From NCBI RefSeq assembly GCF_019059575.1, contig NW_024881506.1, positions 2,108,001 through 2,172,000 of the forward strand: 64,000 nt of DNA. The letters are read 5' to 3'. The stretch comes from Amphibalanus amphitrite. Taxonomy: Eukaryota; Arthropoda; Thecostraca; Balanomorpha; Balanidae. The notes beneath the pieces are model-generated. The model was not told the DNA's origin. It saw nothing but the letters and a program-made list of their open reading frames with translations, and did not search any database. The translations under genes and the position numbers were made by a program. Shown here piece after piece: positions 58,101 through 62,309 of the stretch (its first letter is position 1; every line of letters starts with the position of its first letter).

Positions 58101-61100
58101 TTCAATTTAAGAAATTCATGTATCATGATCGTGAAGTAGTCACGAGAAATTGCCAAGATTCAGTTCAAGATTTTGGAAAATGCGGAACGATAATCAATAA
58201 TCGAAGATAGCCATTTGATTCTTCATGGTATTGGCAGTCTAATGGCGTTCAAGGCATGTCTATATGTCTATTCTGTGATTTTATATGATTTTTTGAACAT
58301 ATGCCGTTTTTGGCCGAAAACTCAGAAATCATGACGTCACTAAAACCTCGATATCTCAAAAATTTTCCGACCGATTTTTTTGAAACTTTGTCACAATAAA
58401 CTTCAATCAATTCCCTACAGGTACCCAAAATTTGGCGCGCCTGCGGCGCGCCGTTTTTGTGCTATGGCCCGGCGAAAAAAGTGGGGGCGTTTAACGCCCC
58501 CCCCCCCCCAGCAACTCGCGGGTTAATAGGCTCTCGCATGCTATTTCTTGAACGCGGAAAGAGTCTGTTTCAGCCTTTATACTGGTATATAAGACTCGCA
58601 AAAACGTTCGCACGGCCGGCCGCTCATTCTTAGAAAGTTCCGTTGATTGCGGAACGAGCGAAGTAGATTAACGGATATTTCTGAGTATGAGCGTCCAGCC
58701 GGCCGGCCGTGTTCACGCTTTTGTGAGGCTTAAATCTCGGCAACCACTTGACCGATTTACTTACGGTAATTTTTGTAGGGTAGCTTCATTCCTTCCACCA
58801 AGTATTGGACTATTTTCGATACATGTGGATGACCCCTTACGCACGTGCCACGTGCAAAACAAGAGGTGTCAGATTTGTAACAATTGCAATAAATAGGTAA
58901 TTACTAGGCCGATTGCCCTGACAGTTGGCATGTAGGTAGGCAGTAGGCACCCACTAGGCAATGTATATCCATGTGTCACAGTTGGGGTGCTGCTGCACGT
59001 GCGCACGTGAAGGGGTCGATTCCAGATCTCGAGAACGGCTGAACCAATTGTGCTGAAATTTGGTTCATGGTTAGGGACCGGTTAGTAGAGTGTCGTACCA
59101 AAGTCAGTTCGGACCCATCGGACCTAAGAGACGGCTGAACATGGCTGGGCCGATTGCGCTGAAATTTGGCATGCCGCTAGAGACGGTTATTAGTTTGCCT
59201 TGCACAAGTCAATTGCCAGATCAAGGCCAGGTCGTAGGTCATCGAACCGCTGGCCGTCTCCATTCCGTTCTGAGCTATGCTGGTCGCTGCCGACGGCAGG
59301 GTTTCGACTAGTCTGACCTATGCTGGTTGCTGCTGACCGCAGGGTATCGGCGTGCACGTGTCGCCGTTCGTGAAGCCGCAGGACGTCGTCGGACTCCTTA
59401 CCAGGGCCGGCTTCACAATGCTAACCATTGTAAGTACCTGTGAACAGGAGACGTTTCACGTGGCTGGCTTAACCCTCACCGGCACAGGGGGGGGGGGGGT
59501 TGATGCAACCCCCCTAAGGTTTTTCGCGAATAACTCGCGTAAAAAGTGGCCGATCACGAAGACACTTTCAGTACCCTCGCATTGATCAATTTTACACCTA
59601 CCCTGAAAATTTCATGACCCTGACCCAAATGACCTTTGACCTGTCACCTCTTTTCCGAGACCATGTTTGGCCGGAATCGCGATTTGGCGTATGTCGGCTC
59701 GCATTAGCCGCGCGTTGGCCGCAAGCTTTTCGTGGTTTCAAACGTTCAAACATGTGATTTGATGTTGCTCCCATGCATTAGGGTTGGTGTTAAGGTCACC
59801 TGAAGGTCAGGTCAGGTTATTGACCTTTGGTGACCTCGGTTCACTTTTTCGAGTTTTACATGTTTCTACTTTCTAGGCTAGTTTTTGGAGCTGAATTCGA
59901 ATTTAGCAACCATTTGAACATTTACGAAGTAGTTTTGGTGCCTTCGCAACATGTTACGAAGCTGTCAGAGGCGGATCACAGGTACTACGAATACCCATAC
60001 TACGTAGGTACCCGAATACTACGACCCCTACCGGTTGACCTGACCTGACCTGATCCGACCTGGTCTAAACGCTTAACGACATCATCTGTGATCAAAACTA
60101 ACACGATATTCGTGATCAGCACCCCGGAAAACCCCTCAGCAGCCACACTTAACGACTTGCTTATCCTTTGACTTTCTAACAGGTCCCGATATTCCCGATT
60201 TTTGGGTCATTGACCTGACCAGGAAGGTCAACCGATGACCTAGGACCTTAAAATTGGGTATCATTGGCTTCCTCTCGTGACGGGCAACACGCTCGTTTTC
60301 TAGACAACCTAGCGCAAAACAAAGATCACCATCGCACTCCCCGTGACCAGCTGCATCGAATCGATACCCATTTTATGCAAAAAAAAAAATCAACTATGAA
60401 ATTTGGCCTAATATGCGCCTAACCTTTACCTTACCTTCACCAGAACATAACCGAAACAGATCCCAGAGGTTGCTTGACCCACGTAATCCCATTTGTTATG
60501 TAAAATGGACCATAAAACATGTATCACACGACACTTTAAATGTTTGTGGCCCTCAGTGACCTGAGCTCTGTGACCTGACCTGGTATCAGTGACCTCAGAT
60601 AGCAAAATATGTGTTTGACGAACAATTATCAATCGATGATTTTCAATAACCTACAAATGTACTTGATTTCACAACACGTCATTCTCTTGAAATGCCTGTA
60701 AACGGTGAAAATGTGACCTTTGACCTGACTTGTGACGTCATCGGTTTGACCAAGCTCAATGAAATTGGGTCACAAGGTAGTTCCTCGGTGGAGCTATCGA
60801 ATGCCGTTTGAATTTTGAAAATCGGCCGGTAAATTTCCGAGATTTGGGGGGGAGGACCGAAACGGCCCACTCCACAGGCTAGGTGGTAGGGTCCGCCGAT
60901 AGCCCTACGGGGCGCGGGTTAAGGTTGCCACAAGAAGTTATTTCCATGTTCTGCCGTGATCTCTGATCTTGTAAATATTGAACCGAGGGCAAAAATGTGT
61001 TCTTTAGGTTTTTAGGCCTTTCGTTTGGTACTGCTTTATTTTCATAGTTATTTATGCACATAGTTTGACAGGATGAAAAATACCCTCTCCCACTGGATCT

Positions 61101-61317
61101 GGCCGGGGTAACCAAGATTCGGATGAGTAGTCCCGTGACCGTCGTTCTGACCTGCCCTGTGATCGTGCAAAGGACGTGGACGCCATCACGGTCGGCTACC
61201 CGTCCATGTTCGAGCTGATGTGGGACCTCCAGGGAATGGCAGAGAACAACGCCGCCGTCAACCGCACTCTGCGGCTCAACCGGGACACCATGCTGGCGGC
61301 GGCGGCCATCTACCAGG
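18968..61317 (+). CDS. NDUFAF5: Arginine-hydroxylase NDUFAF5 (complex I assembly factor), 3' incomplete
   Basis: Six exons (18968-19168, 31680-31784, 32131-32285, 42521-42671, 59343-59429, 61173-61317) join in phase to 281 codons; the human protein is 345, so one terminal exon lies outside the window. NDUFAF5 is a matrix-side inner-membrane methyltransferase-fold protein that hydroxylates an arginine of NDUFS7 early in complex I assembly. Residues 1-36 are basic with Ser/Thr, as in a mitochondrial presequence. IIFDRKAK and YDYVKEE match the conserved N-terminal block. [10 protein letters not shown] (86-95) is the SAM-binding motif [14 protein letters not shown] spans exons 3-4. [40 protein letters not shown] and [12 protein letters not shown] follow in order. 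Introns of 12.5, 0.35, 10.2, 16.7 and 1.7 kb are filled with mobile elements. Confidence 0.95.
19357..19520. mobile_element. Small MITE in NDUFAF5 intron 1
   Basis: Imperfect inverted ends AGGTTGAGGTTTGTGC and GCACAAACTTCAACCT, with GGGGTGCCTGGG/CAGGCACCCC inside. No coding frame. Confidence 0.6.
19895..21433 (+). CDS. CR1-like LINE ORF1 protein, PHD finger and coiled coil
   Basis: 512 residues, intact. Residues 1-120 are Ser/Gly-rich. Residues 126-185 form a PHD-type zinc finger ([32 protein letters not shown]). Residues about 190-265 look coiled-coil. From about 308, [11 protein letters not shown] opens an RRM/L1-ORF1p-like domain that runs through LLIVTLDS and [15 protein letters not shown]. 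The tail is Ser/Thr-rich. In LINEs such proteins bind element RNA and chaperone it. The frame ends at TGA 21431-21433, and ORF2 continues in the same frame. Confidence 0.88.
   Translation: MSMTRTPPVKIRQTRTRSALQSSGASVPPHSERRDHVESGDGTERSGIINDSGDGASGAQIDRSEGRLGGESGEKNPPASTPHAPAGAKAVGKLDTSAFKPFGEANISISRSSSDTSDTNSEGAICRGGPNNPSCGVQVVNGDKAVQCDRCQQWFHIKCQAIPKLAHDALIKYKCLAWLCETCKKILNDVEISPATPKDGMDLMALEGKVQNIGDMVRDHMKIIAQSMKEQEKVVSDSAKLLERICKDQHNQKATYADMVRGTCDKVVKEVSAKIETLPATVGAKDASEATRAMSSVFDSYMDREKRKLNVVVHNLPEDDCATLAERSVRDQELFRDVIKAGMNLSVHPTRSFRVGKKLEDRPRLLIVTLDSVETKAELLKMAPQLRHLTTWKRIYVTPDLSKKEREEGKRLREELTARRQTGETNIVIKRGRIVTVPDEGSTTTSGQRKEAGNSRSKASKGETVGKVPPSVEVTRSSAAQGTPVTVSQEPTQTGGAVEASENSDRNPCSQD
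22420..22701. mobile_element. Palindromic MITE in H1
   Basis: Ends GCCTCGGTCACAC and GTGTGACCGAGGC. The interior is filled with repeated GGACGTCCG/CGTTTCTCGTCCG-type words in both orientations, so nearly the whole 282 bases can fold back. Flanks CTA/TTA suggest a 3-base target, uncertain. Confidence 0.75.
22750..23040. repeat. Direct duplication of about 215 bases in H1
   Basis: GTCGGCGGCTTCCAGCCG..GTCTGCGAG at 22757 recurs as GTCGGCGACTTCCAGCCG at 22979, each followed by TGCAGTCACA. Confidence 0.6.
23625..23705 (-). repeat. tRNA-like sequence (SINE head or tRNA pseudogene)
   Basis: On the minus strand GTGGCCGAGTGAATAAAAGC resembles a tRNA A-box and GGTTCAAGCCCC a B-box, spaced as in Leu/Ser tRNAs. 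The stems are degenerate, so it is probably a SINE head rather than a functional tRNA. Confidence 0.5.
23802..24475 (+). repeat. GCCTTTTGGGGCG dispersed repeat, copy Q1
   Basis: Starts AACGCCTTTTGGGGCGAC and ends GCTCGCTCCGTAA. Contains the family's repeated module (AAATTTGAGC..AATCGG..AGCCGTTCTCGAGAT), separated by the palindrome TGCACGTGCGCACGTGCA. No convincing coding capacity; the short frames shared between copies reflect repeat conservation. Confidence 0.85.
24643..24716. repeat. Perfect 24-bp inverted repeat (hairpin)
   Basis: CACGGAATATATAGTCTACG continues to a 24-base arm that is exactly repeated in reverse, with a loop of about 26 bases that is itself rich in CGATATGT words. It lies inside H1. 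Confidence 0.8.
27450..27895 (-). pseudogene. CR1-like LINE RT C-terminal fragment
   Basis: Minus-strand similarity to the end of the neighbouring CR1 ORF2: [29 protein letters not shown], then with stops and shifts [12 protein letters not shown] and SNWND. A diverged, decayed copy in opposite orientation. Confidence 0.75.
28765..29696. repeat. Compound minisatellite in H2
   Basis: Units of about 30 bases, variants of GGCCTCTGAGGGCCCACA, organised into longer repeats of roughly 300 bases (compare 29040-29250 with 29380-29590). It resumes at 31086-31140 after T4, so T4 inserted within the array. Pro/Gly-rich frames here are repeat shadows. Confidence 0.85.
29701..31081. mobile_element. TTAA-flanked element T4 with nested SINE
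   Basis: TTAA at 29697-29700 and 31082-31085. Left end CCCTCGCCAGCC then a G-run; right end GTGGAGGG. Many TGACCT/AGGTCA motifs at 29800-30580 and 30890-30910. A 319-base SINE-like insert lies within. Confidence 0.8.
30572..30890 (-). mobile_element. SINE-like retroposon copy 1
   Basis: Flanked by the 14-base duplication TCAGAGGTCACCGG (30558-30571, 30891-30904). The tail, read on the minus strand, is CAACAAAACAAACAAAAA. The body contains ATGAGACCATTTCAGAGCCG on the plus strand. Other copies lie at 47210 and 53745. No clear tRNA promoter boxes. Confidence 0.82.
31680..31784 (+). CDS. NDUFAF5: NDUFAF5 exon 2
   Basis: 35 codons, acceptor TTGTTTAAG, donor [18 protein letters not shown] then [17 protein letters not shown], the SAM-binding loop. 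Confidence 0.95.
32131..32285 (+). CDS. NDUFAF5: NDUFAF5 exon 3
   Basis: 155 bases, acceptor CTGTGCAG, donor GTACGT, ending two bases into a Ser codon. VACEMS follows strand 2 of the Rossmann fold and DLVTSSLR precedes the conserved SLHW. Confidence 0.93.
32287..32330. repeat. GTAG microsatellite
   Basis: About eight GTAG units with one change, directly after the NDUFAF5 exon 3 donor. Confidence 0.8.
32829..34805 (+). CDS. LINE ORF1 protein with coiled coil and Pro/Ala repeat
   Basis: 658 residues. Residues 8-45 repeat an [13 protein letters not shown]-like unit. Residues about 190-262 form a strong coiled coil ([36 protein letters not shown]). Residues 281-363 are a minisatellite-encoded array of [10 protein letters not shown] units. 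From about 479, [20 protein letters not shown] opens a small RRM-like domain, and the tail is basic (RRRRRFRVP). No CCHC knuckle was seen. By analogy with other LINE ORF1 proteins it would bind RNA and multimerise; that is inference. Confidence 0.82.
   Translation: MDDTADTSDTLSEVAATAASSPEPEVAATTVSSSELVMAAAAVSSPEREQPPVAPSQHMQLEELFPADASSAEKIELLVRSETIFSGRYSPAEVRCFLASLGECDLRALRGKLHGALTSGIPATAGRPLRNRQAGNVTALADDCWELGYSAAQRLLTRRVDSAVLKPGGRPPLPPPGSAAEPPPGLVNAATVEASLRSVIDSQLRMDRELEDLRRRAAAADAQRVQVQRLEEQLYDLQRACADRDARIDQLEDLLRDMLDHQSSNRSETYNHLVTNTHVKRANPPAAQVSQASPPAAQMSHASPPAAQVSSQASPSAAQVTQASPPAAQATQASPLTAQVSPPTAQVSPPDAQVSQASPPAAQDIAAAIDLVALGKAIADRIHWRAGDSDSENDDELGGDERFARRDFGVLPATDTRRAQYPPAHLPPPPTVTHGSTASRQLNAPRSDNQRPAELAAVTGAGAASDLVLSPGVTQQPAKKKFIVWGFRPDASDSSVRGLVQSVAGDVYSFRRLPADGPSAPGAAFMFETAESRSDAVMNSARWPTGLSVRPKADNNGRRRRRFRVPATPVQASHYTAATHQSSHPGPHQPTEQPAANRTQWDAAPTTGYSHEHGEWTYARGHARTRHRNVGSAPASWDSRDDNSWPRLGGTVPQPRRR
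34681..37869 (+). CDS. LINE ORF2: endonuclease and reverse transcriptase
   Basis: 1062 residues, uninterrupted. The endonuclease starts near residue 55: [43 protein letters not shown] and LSPHQPLV (in place of the usual SDH). The reverse transcriptase has [65 protein letters not shown] and the catalytic [12 protein letters not shown] near residue 775. No RNase H was seen. It overlaps the end of ORF1 by 125 bases in the +1 frame, so translation probably needs reinitiation or frameshifting. Confidence 0.9.
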   Translation: MRVAMPERGIETLAAHLPPGTPETTTAGHGSAARYPSRGVANRELPENATIAIGAYNCEGLLSAFKYIDEYVLPLCDILVLSESWLSRAEEVYAPRIFTSAGHSELLVFQSFAMEVPPGVGEGRRRGGLALVCRRRPGLTFKSCSCDDPRLCGVTVLMDGRPVLTVIGCYMPYWDGQAGNSEEYDSVIAKLDALIMALRPSAPVVVAGDFNCALPRLPATSRPPLWQRLRGFTRHSVAMQQLLDQYELVAAEFLFPQQVNFTYARADCKSHIDHIAVPFSLLPRVAGCQILPPHPENLSPHQPLVCRLLVATAAPTETTHRAISRATPVPDSDLLCWDRVDRLEDYKHILTGMLVTQLPSCGTSLDALDSTISRCLLAAAREAGCVKQRRRPKAWWTPATAAARDRVRFWLHVWTSCGRPLHSTVYSCYQSARREYRKARRTAALAPVQQEARLLHQLKRNGNTNAFWRRVQRSRRGPLPPGGGRTASEFGRHFEAVHADEPSLLDSEQAQIAAAVEERARRYSTLATTRTVTVSQVADLLRRLPLRKVPGADGVTAEHLIYGCSPPLLSALAQLLSACLSSCNVPATFAESVVVPLLKKSQLDPNNLDNYRPISLTSCTSKLLEMLLLDELEASFCPHDLQLGFVKQRGTSEASILALETIQWCRQRDLPVYAANLDARKCFDKIWHDGLFHRLAQHLRPNSWLLMLAWYRRLQAHIAFDGAISDSFRIRRGTRQGAILSPILANAYLHPLVAALDVSDLGADLYGHHVPAVCYADDLLLLSTNARNLSTLLDVVDDFAKTWRLEFVHPEPVRTKSHCMVFGAELLSEVPRWSLSGQQLSTRQQSEHLGVVLDGSLSAAPHVQHRASRARASLYGLAPAGMLTSGLCPADKCFLWKTIIQPALTYGCVAAPLNARDMTILCSAQATSIKVVLGLPRSAHHSALLAAADIQPAHELLRAACFRTLKDAMRSEHRLQQALLSGITKLAMCPTELVGSLLIQLHEMCDCNLSALLGVAAGRPCSDRIYPQRAPDGLADSLAFLMSRRDQVSRRLLRLLTCPERE
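38574..38814. mobile_element. MITE with AGGCCAGTTTCACC ends
   Basis: Inverted ends starting GGCCAGTTTCACCAATAAAA extend at least 45 bases. Flanked by CTG on both sides, a possible 3-base duplication. A related element is at 51938. Confidence 0.75.
38850..39095. repeat. Left inverted minisatellite arm of the Tc1-type element
   Basis: Degenerate units of 15-20 bases such as GAATTCCAAATTCACAAAG. The right arm at 41917-42163 is its reverse complement with few differences. Confidence 0.85.
39141..40086. mobile_element. TTAA-flanked element T5 nested in the Tc1-type element
   Basis: TTAA at 39137-39140 and 40087-40090. Ends CCCTCGCCC and GGGCGAGGG, with long G and C runs inside each end. TGACCT/AGGTCA and CCGGTCA words at 39305-39350, 39735-39760 and 39920-39945. 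The GTGACCTGACCTGACCCGGT-type segment is present twice. Confidence 0.85.
40391..41620 (-). CDS. IS630/Tc1/mariner superfamily transposase, intact
   Basis: 409 residues. The N-terminus is acidic, then [20 protein letters not shown] precedes a helix-turn-helix (about 70-107: [19 protein letters not shown]). A second HTH lies at about 121-170 ([14 protein letters not shown]). The DDE catalytic domain has VLYMDETN (D215), VCDNAPVH (D297) and [12 protein letters not shown] (E331). By my count 33 residues separate the second D and the E, one less than classical Tc1. The ORF is uninterrupted and AATAAA on the minus strand near 40272-40280 follows the stop, so the element may be functional. It would cut and paste at TA sites using the inverted ends. 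Confidence 0.88.
   Translation of the reverse strand: MSQSSTEVDHFFNHDGDMQVEVELTEVENPVPDGAPDEAGPAGGGDGPPQPRGRRGPPPGTRRGPYKRIPRDAQERVVAVFNEGGDWKAAATANGIPVRTAYGYITRPEGQLPRPRGGATKKKVTQGMVDKMVTYVEENPLISLVEIGRNLRQDTGVTISVPTIHRHLHGQLFTMKKVVAEPVAMNNAANKQKRAEYVRKVMAATGSGRSVLYMDETNANLFLRRSQGRSRRGLRCSVKAATSKGPNVHIIGLMSQTGIIYWERRRGSFRKTDCSDWLRRALQACPLPLDQVTIVCDNAPVHCDLEAVAAEFPGLELVRTAPYSAPLNPIEAVWSAVKANMKRGMASSFSAMMDTTDGITQQEHRLRYLEAKMDAAMECINPVMCMNFYNHVQRHYAGCVALADLAMGV
41917..42163. repeat. Right inverted minisatellite arm of the Tc1-type element
   Basis: Mirror of 38850-39095, with TTTGTGAATTTGGACTTC-type units. Confidence 0.85.
42521..42671 (+). CDS. NDUFAF5: NDUFAF5 exon 4
   Basis: 151 bases, acceptor GTCCGCCAG, donor GTCAGT, phase matching exon 3. 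[30 protein letters not shown] and ASLERDG. Confidence 0.95.
42751..44116 (+). pseudogene. Mariner-type element with dead transposase
   Basis: TA at 42749-42750 and 44117-44118. Ends CAGGGTGTCCCATAAGT and ACTTATGGGACACCCTG. Plus-strand remnants between 43130 and 44060, including a [12 protein letters not shown] motif that resembles the transposase 'QDgapaH' catalytic site, are broken by many stops. Ends of this type are common in mariners. Confidence 0.8.
44280..44698 (+). repeat. GCCTTTTGGGGCG repeat, copy Q2 (internally deleted)
   Basis: Both ends present but about 250 bases shorter than Q1; the first modules are missing. Joined head-to-tail to Q3. Confidence 0.8.
44709..45112 (+). repeat. 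GCCTTTTGGGGCG repeat, copy Q3 (3'-truncated)
   Basis: Ends within the GAAGCTACCCTACAAAAATT segment, directly against the reverse copy Q4. Confidence 0.8.
45113..45804 (-). repeat. GCCTTTTGGGGCG repeat, copy Q4
   Basis: Full-length reverse copy from TTACGGAGCGAGCGAAGCGA to GGCGTT, with three Xho-type CTCGAGAT modules and two TGCACGTGCGCACGTGCA palindromes. Confidence 0.85.
46548..47189 (-). repeat. GCCTTTTGGGGCG repeat, copy Q6
   Basis: Reverse copy inside H3, about 640 bases, both ends present. Confidence 0.85.
47210..47480 (-). mobile_element. SINE-like retroposon copy 2
   Basis: About 270 bases, similar to copy 1 over ATGAGACCATTTCAGAGCCG and GGTGTGGAGGAGAAGGATTT, with internal deletions. 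Confidence 0.75.
47500..49545. other. Intron sequence with a TTAA-element relic, no gene seen
   Basis: 48240-48435 resembles the end of a TTAA-type element (GTGACCTGACCTAAGG and a C-run at 48416), without clear termini. The rest is AT-rich with no supported feature. Confidence 0.4.
50386..51243. mobile_element. TTAA-flanked element T12 nested in N
   Basis: TTAA at 50382-50385 and 51244-51247. Ends AGGTAGTGTGCCA and TGGCACACTACCT. 858 bases without a recognised gene. Confidence 0.85.
51248..51578 (-). pseudogene. Myb/SANT-like protein remnant
   Basis: Minus-strand reading from ATG at 51578: [20 protein letters not shown], then after a stop [19 protein letters not shown], and after another stop [16 protein letters not shown]. 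The pattern is a trihelix Myb/SANT-like DNA-binding domain. Three in-frame stops make it dead, and T12 cuts it at the downstream end. Confidence 0.72.
51938..52127. mobile_element. MITE with AGGCCAGTTTAACC ends, nested in N
   Basis: Inverted arms of about 50 bases (AGGCCAGTTTAACCAACAGA...), flanked by CAG on both sides. Same end type as the MITE at 38574. Confidence 0.75.
53423..53690. repeat. CGACGTCGG palindromic minisatellite, array 1
   Basis: About 20 degenerate units of roughly 10-12 bases built on CCGACGTCGG, starting at CCCAGTAAACATGCCGACG. Reads as Arg/Ser-rich protein in several frames on both strands, which is a repeat artefact. Confidence 0.85.
53927..54498. mobile_element. MITE inserted in SINE copy 3
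   Basis: Ends GGGCCCAGTTCATATAGA and TATATGAACTGGACCC. Contains the hAT MITE H4. Exact limits are uncertain by a few bases. Confidence 0.65.
54076..54441. mobile_element. hAT-type MITE H4
   Basis: Ends CAGGCACGTACCCAGG and CCTTGGGTACGTCACTG, with the exact 8-base duplication CCAATAAG at 54068-54075 and 54442-54449. Contains a GACCAGGGGCCC minisatellite and a C-run at the right end. Confidence 0.88.
54613..54684 (+). repeat. tRNA-like sequence (probable SINE head)
   Basis: TGGTGTAGTGGTTAGCGCAC fits an A-box and GGGGTTCGAATCCC a B-box and T-loop. AGCTGGC near 54607 can pair with GCCGGCT at the end. The anticodon stem is poor, so a SINE head or decayed tRNA is more likely than a working gene. 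Confidence 0.5.
54704..55005. repeat. CGACGTCGG palindromic minisatellite, array 2
   Basis: Starts GTCCCAGTAAATATGCCGAC, with a partial duplication near 54760, and ends CGGCATGTTTACTGGG, the inverse of the start. Fused to the tRNA-like sequence upstream. Confidence 0.85.
55897..56564 (-). repeat. GCCTTTTGGGGCG repeat, copy Q7
   Basis: Full reverse copy; its last bases (GGCGTTA) are the insertion site of T6 and of the element at 57471. Confidence 0.85.
56567..57467. mobile_element. TTAA-flanked element T6
   Basis: TTAA at 56563-56566 and 57468-57471. Ends CCCTATTAGTGGCAGG and its complement; the left end is repeated twice in tandem. G and C runs lie inside both ends. Interior AT-rich, with the CTCGAGAT..GGGCCGATTTTCAAAAT module near the left end. 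Confidence 0.85.
57471..58576. mobile_element. MITE with AGSCTGAAACAGACTC ends, split by T7
   Basis: Left AGCCTGAAACAGACTCTTTC and right the complement of AGGCTGAAACAGACTC. Flanked by TTA, which suggests a PIF/Harbinger-like target. T7 occupies most of the interior; the host is only about 190 bases. Confidence 0.7.
57605..58522. mobile_element. TTAA-flanked element T7
   Basis: TTAA at 57601-57604 and 58523-58526. Ends CCCGGCAGTTGCTGGG and CAGCAACTCGCGGG, G/C runs inside both. Eight AGGTCA motifs by eye at 57770-57800 and 57940-57970. Confidence 0.85.
58585..59210 (-). repeat. GCCTTTTGGGGCG repeat, copy Q8 (degenerate)
   Basis: A short forward end (to about 58637) abuts a reverse copy containing the TACCCTACAAAAATTACCG-like, TGCACGTGCGCACGTG and CTCGAGAAC segments; its terminus is eroded. 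Confidence 0.7.
59343..59429 (+). CDS. NDUFAF5: NDUFAF5 exon 5
   Basis: 29 codons, acceptor CTGACCGCAG, donor [26 protein letters not shown] and TMLTI. Confidence 0.93.
59473..60918. mobile_element. TTAA-flanked element T8, apparently chimeric
   Basis: TTAA at 59469-59472 and 60919-60922, in NDUFAF5 intron 5. The left end CCCTCACCGGCACAGG resembles T4/T5, while the right end GGGGCGCGGG and 60301-60918 match T1 (1465-2091). Numerous TGACCT words. Confidence 0.8.
61173..61317 (+). CDS. NDUFAF5: NDUFAF5 exon 6
   Basis: 145 bases, acceptor GTGCAAAG, donor GTAGGT, leaving one base of the next codon. [20 protein letters not shown] and [12 protein letters not shown]. Confidence 0.95.
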
Positions 61318-61825
61318 GTAGGTCACGTCAGCCCGTCCCTGCCGACTTATCGTCTCTCAGAGAAACAATGGAACAGCATGCTCCGCCTATTACTTCACAT
61401 CCATTTTACCAGGGGCCGTATTCAGCTGGTGGGCGGGCATCTTTTGTTTGATTTAAGATCAGGGCAAAATGCCTTAAATTTGATAGATGGAGGATGATTG
61501 GATTTGATGGATGGATGGAGTTTAAAACCAGTAAAACGCCTTTCCGGTTGACAAACAATCGAGCAAGTGGGTGAGCTTTGAAAGTGCAGAATTTAGAGTG
61601 AAGTATGTACATCCAACTGACTTGTGCACGGCACCATACTAACCGATCTAGGACCAAGGGCGGCGCCACCGTGGGGGCAGTGGGGGCAGACTGCCCCCAC
61701 TGGCAGGAGGCCATGGGGGCAAGACTATGTTTCTGCCCCCACAAAATTTGGCTGATGTTGGAATGGGAACAGAAGACCGGCGCAACATTCATGATAGGCG
61801 GTTATAATAAATAGTACGGCTGTTT

Positions 61826-62026
61826 TTGACGGTCCCCGTATCAAGTGCATCAGCAGAACGTTCGTTCTCGGACCGTCTGTCGCATATCTCTTACTCCCAC
61901 TCATTCTCCTACTCATTTTCATTCATCAGAAGACTGCCCTCGAGCTTGACCTCGAGGAGGTTGAGAGGCAGTTTGTCAAAATCGGCCAAAGAAGAGATCA
62001 TCCTCTTTTGGGAACCCTTAGGCTGA
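61826..62026 (+). pseudogene. hAT transposase C-terminal (dimerisation) remnant
   Basis: TVPVSSASAERSFSDRLSHI is the start of the hAT dimerisation domain, followed by RRLPSSLTSRRLRGSLS and LSKSAKEEI with frame damage. No upstream catalytic part remains, so H5 is a deleted copy of an autonomous element. Confidence 0.78.
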
Positions 62027-62309
62027 GACTGAGCTCAGGGAGGTATGACAAAATGTGTTAGGTATGTATATCCGGGTTATCTGGAAATGTATGTGGATCG
62101 CTCTAATGGAGCTTATTCTAACTAGAAGGTATATCAATTGTGTGTGAGAGAATCGCACATATACGCTTTACGGTAAAAAGGAGAACTAGGTACCTACTGA
62201 TTATTATTCTGAGGAATATACCATTTTACATTTCAACGAACAACATAACGTTTTCACAGGTTTGTGTCTCGCAATTAAGTTTTATAGTTTTATTTGCTCG
62301 CGACCTTAT

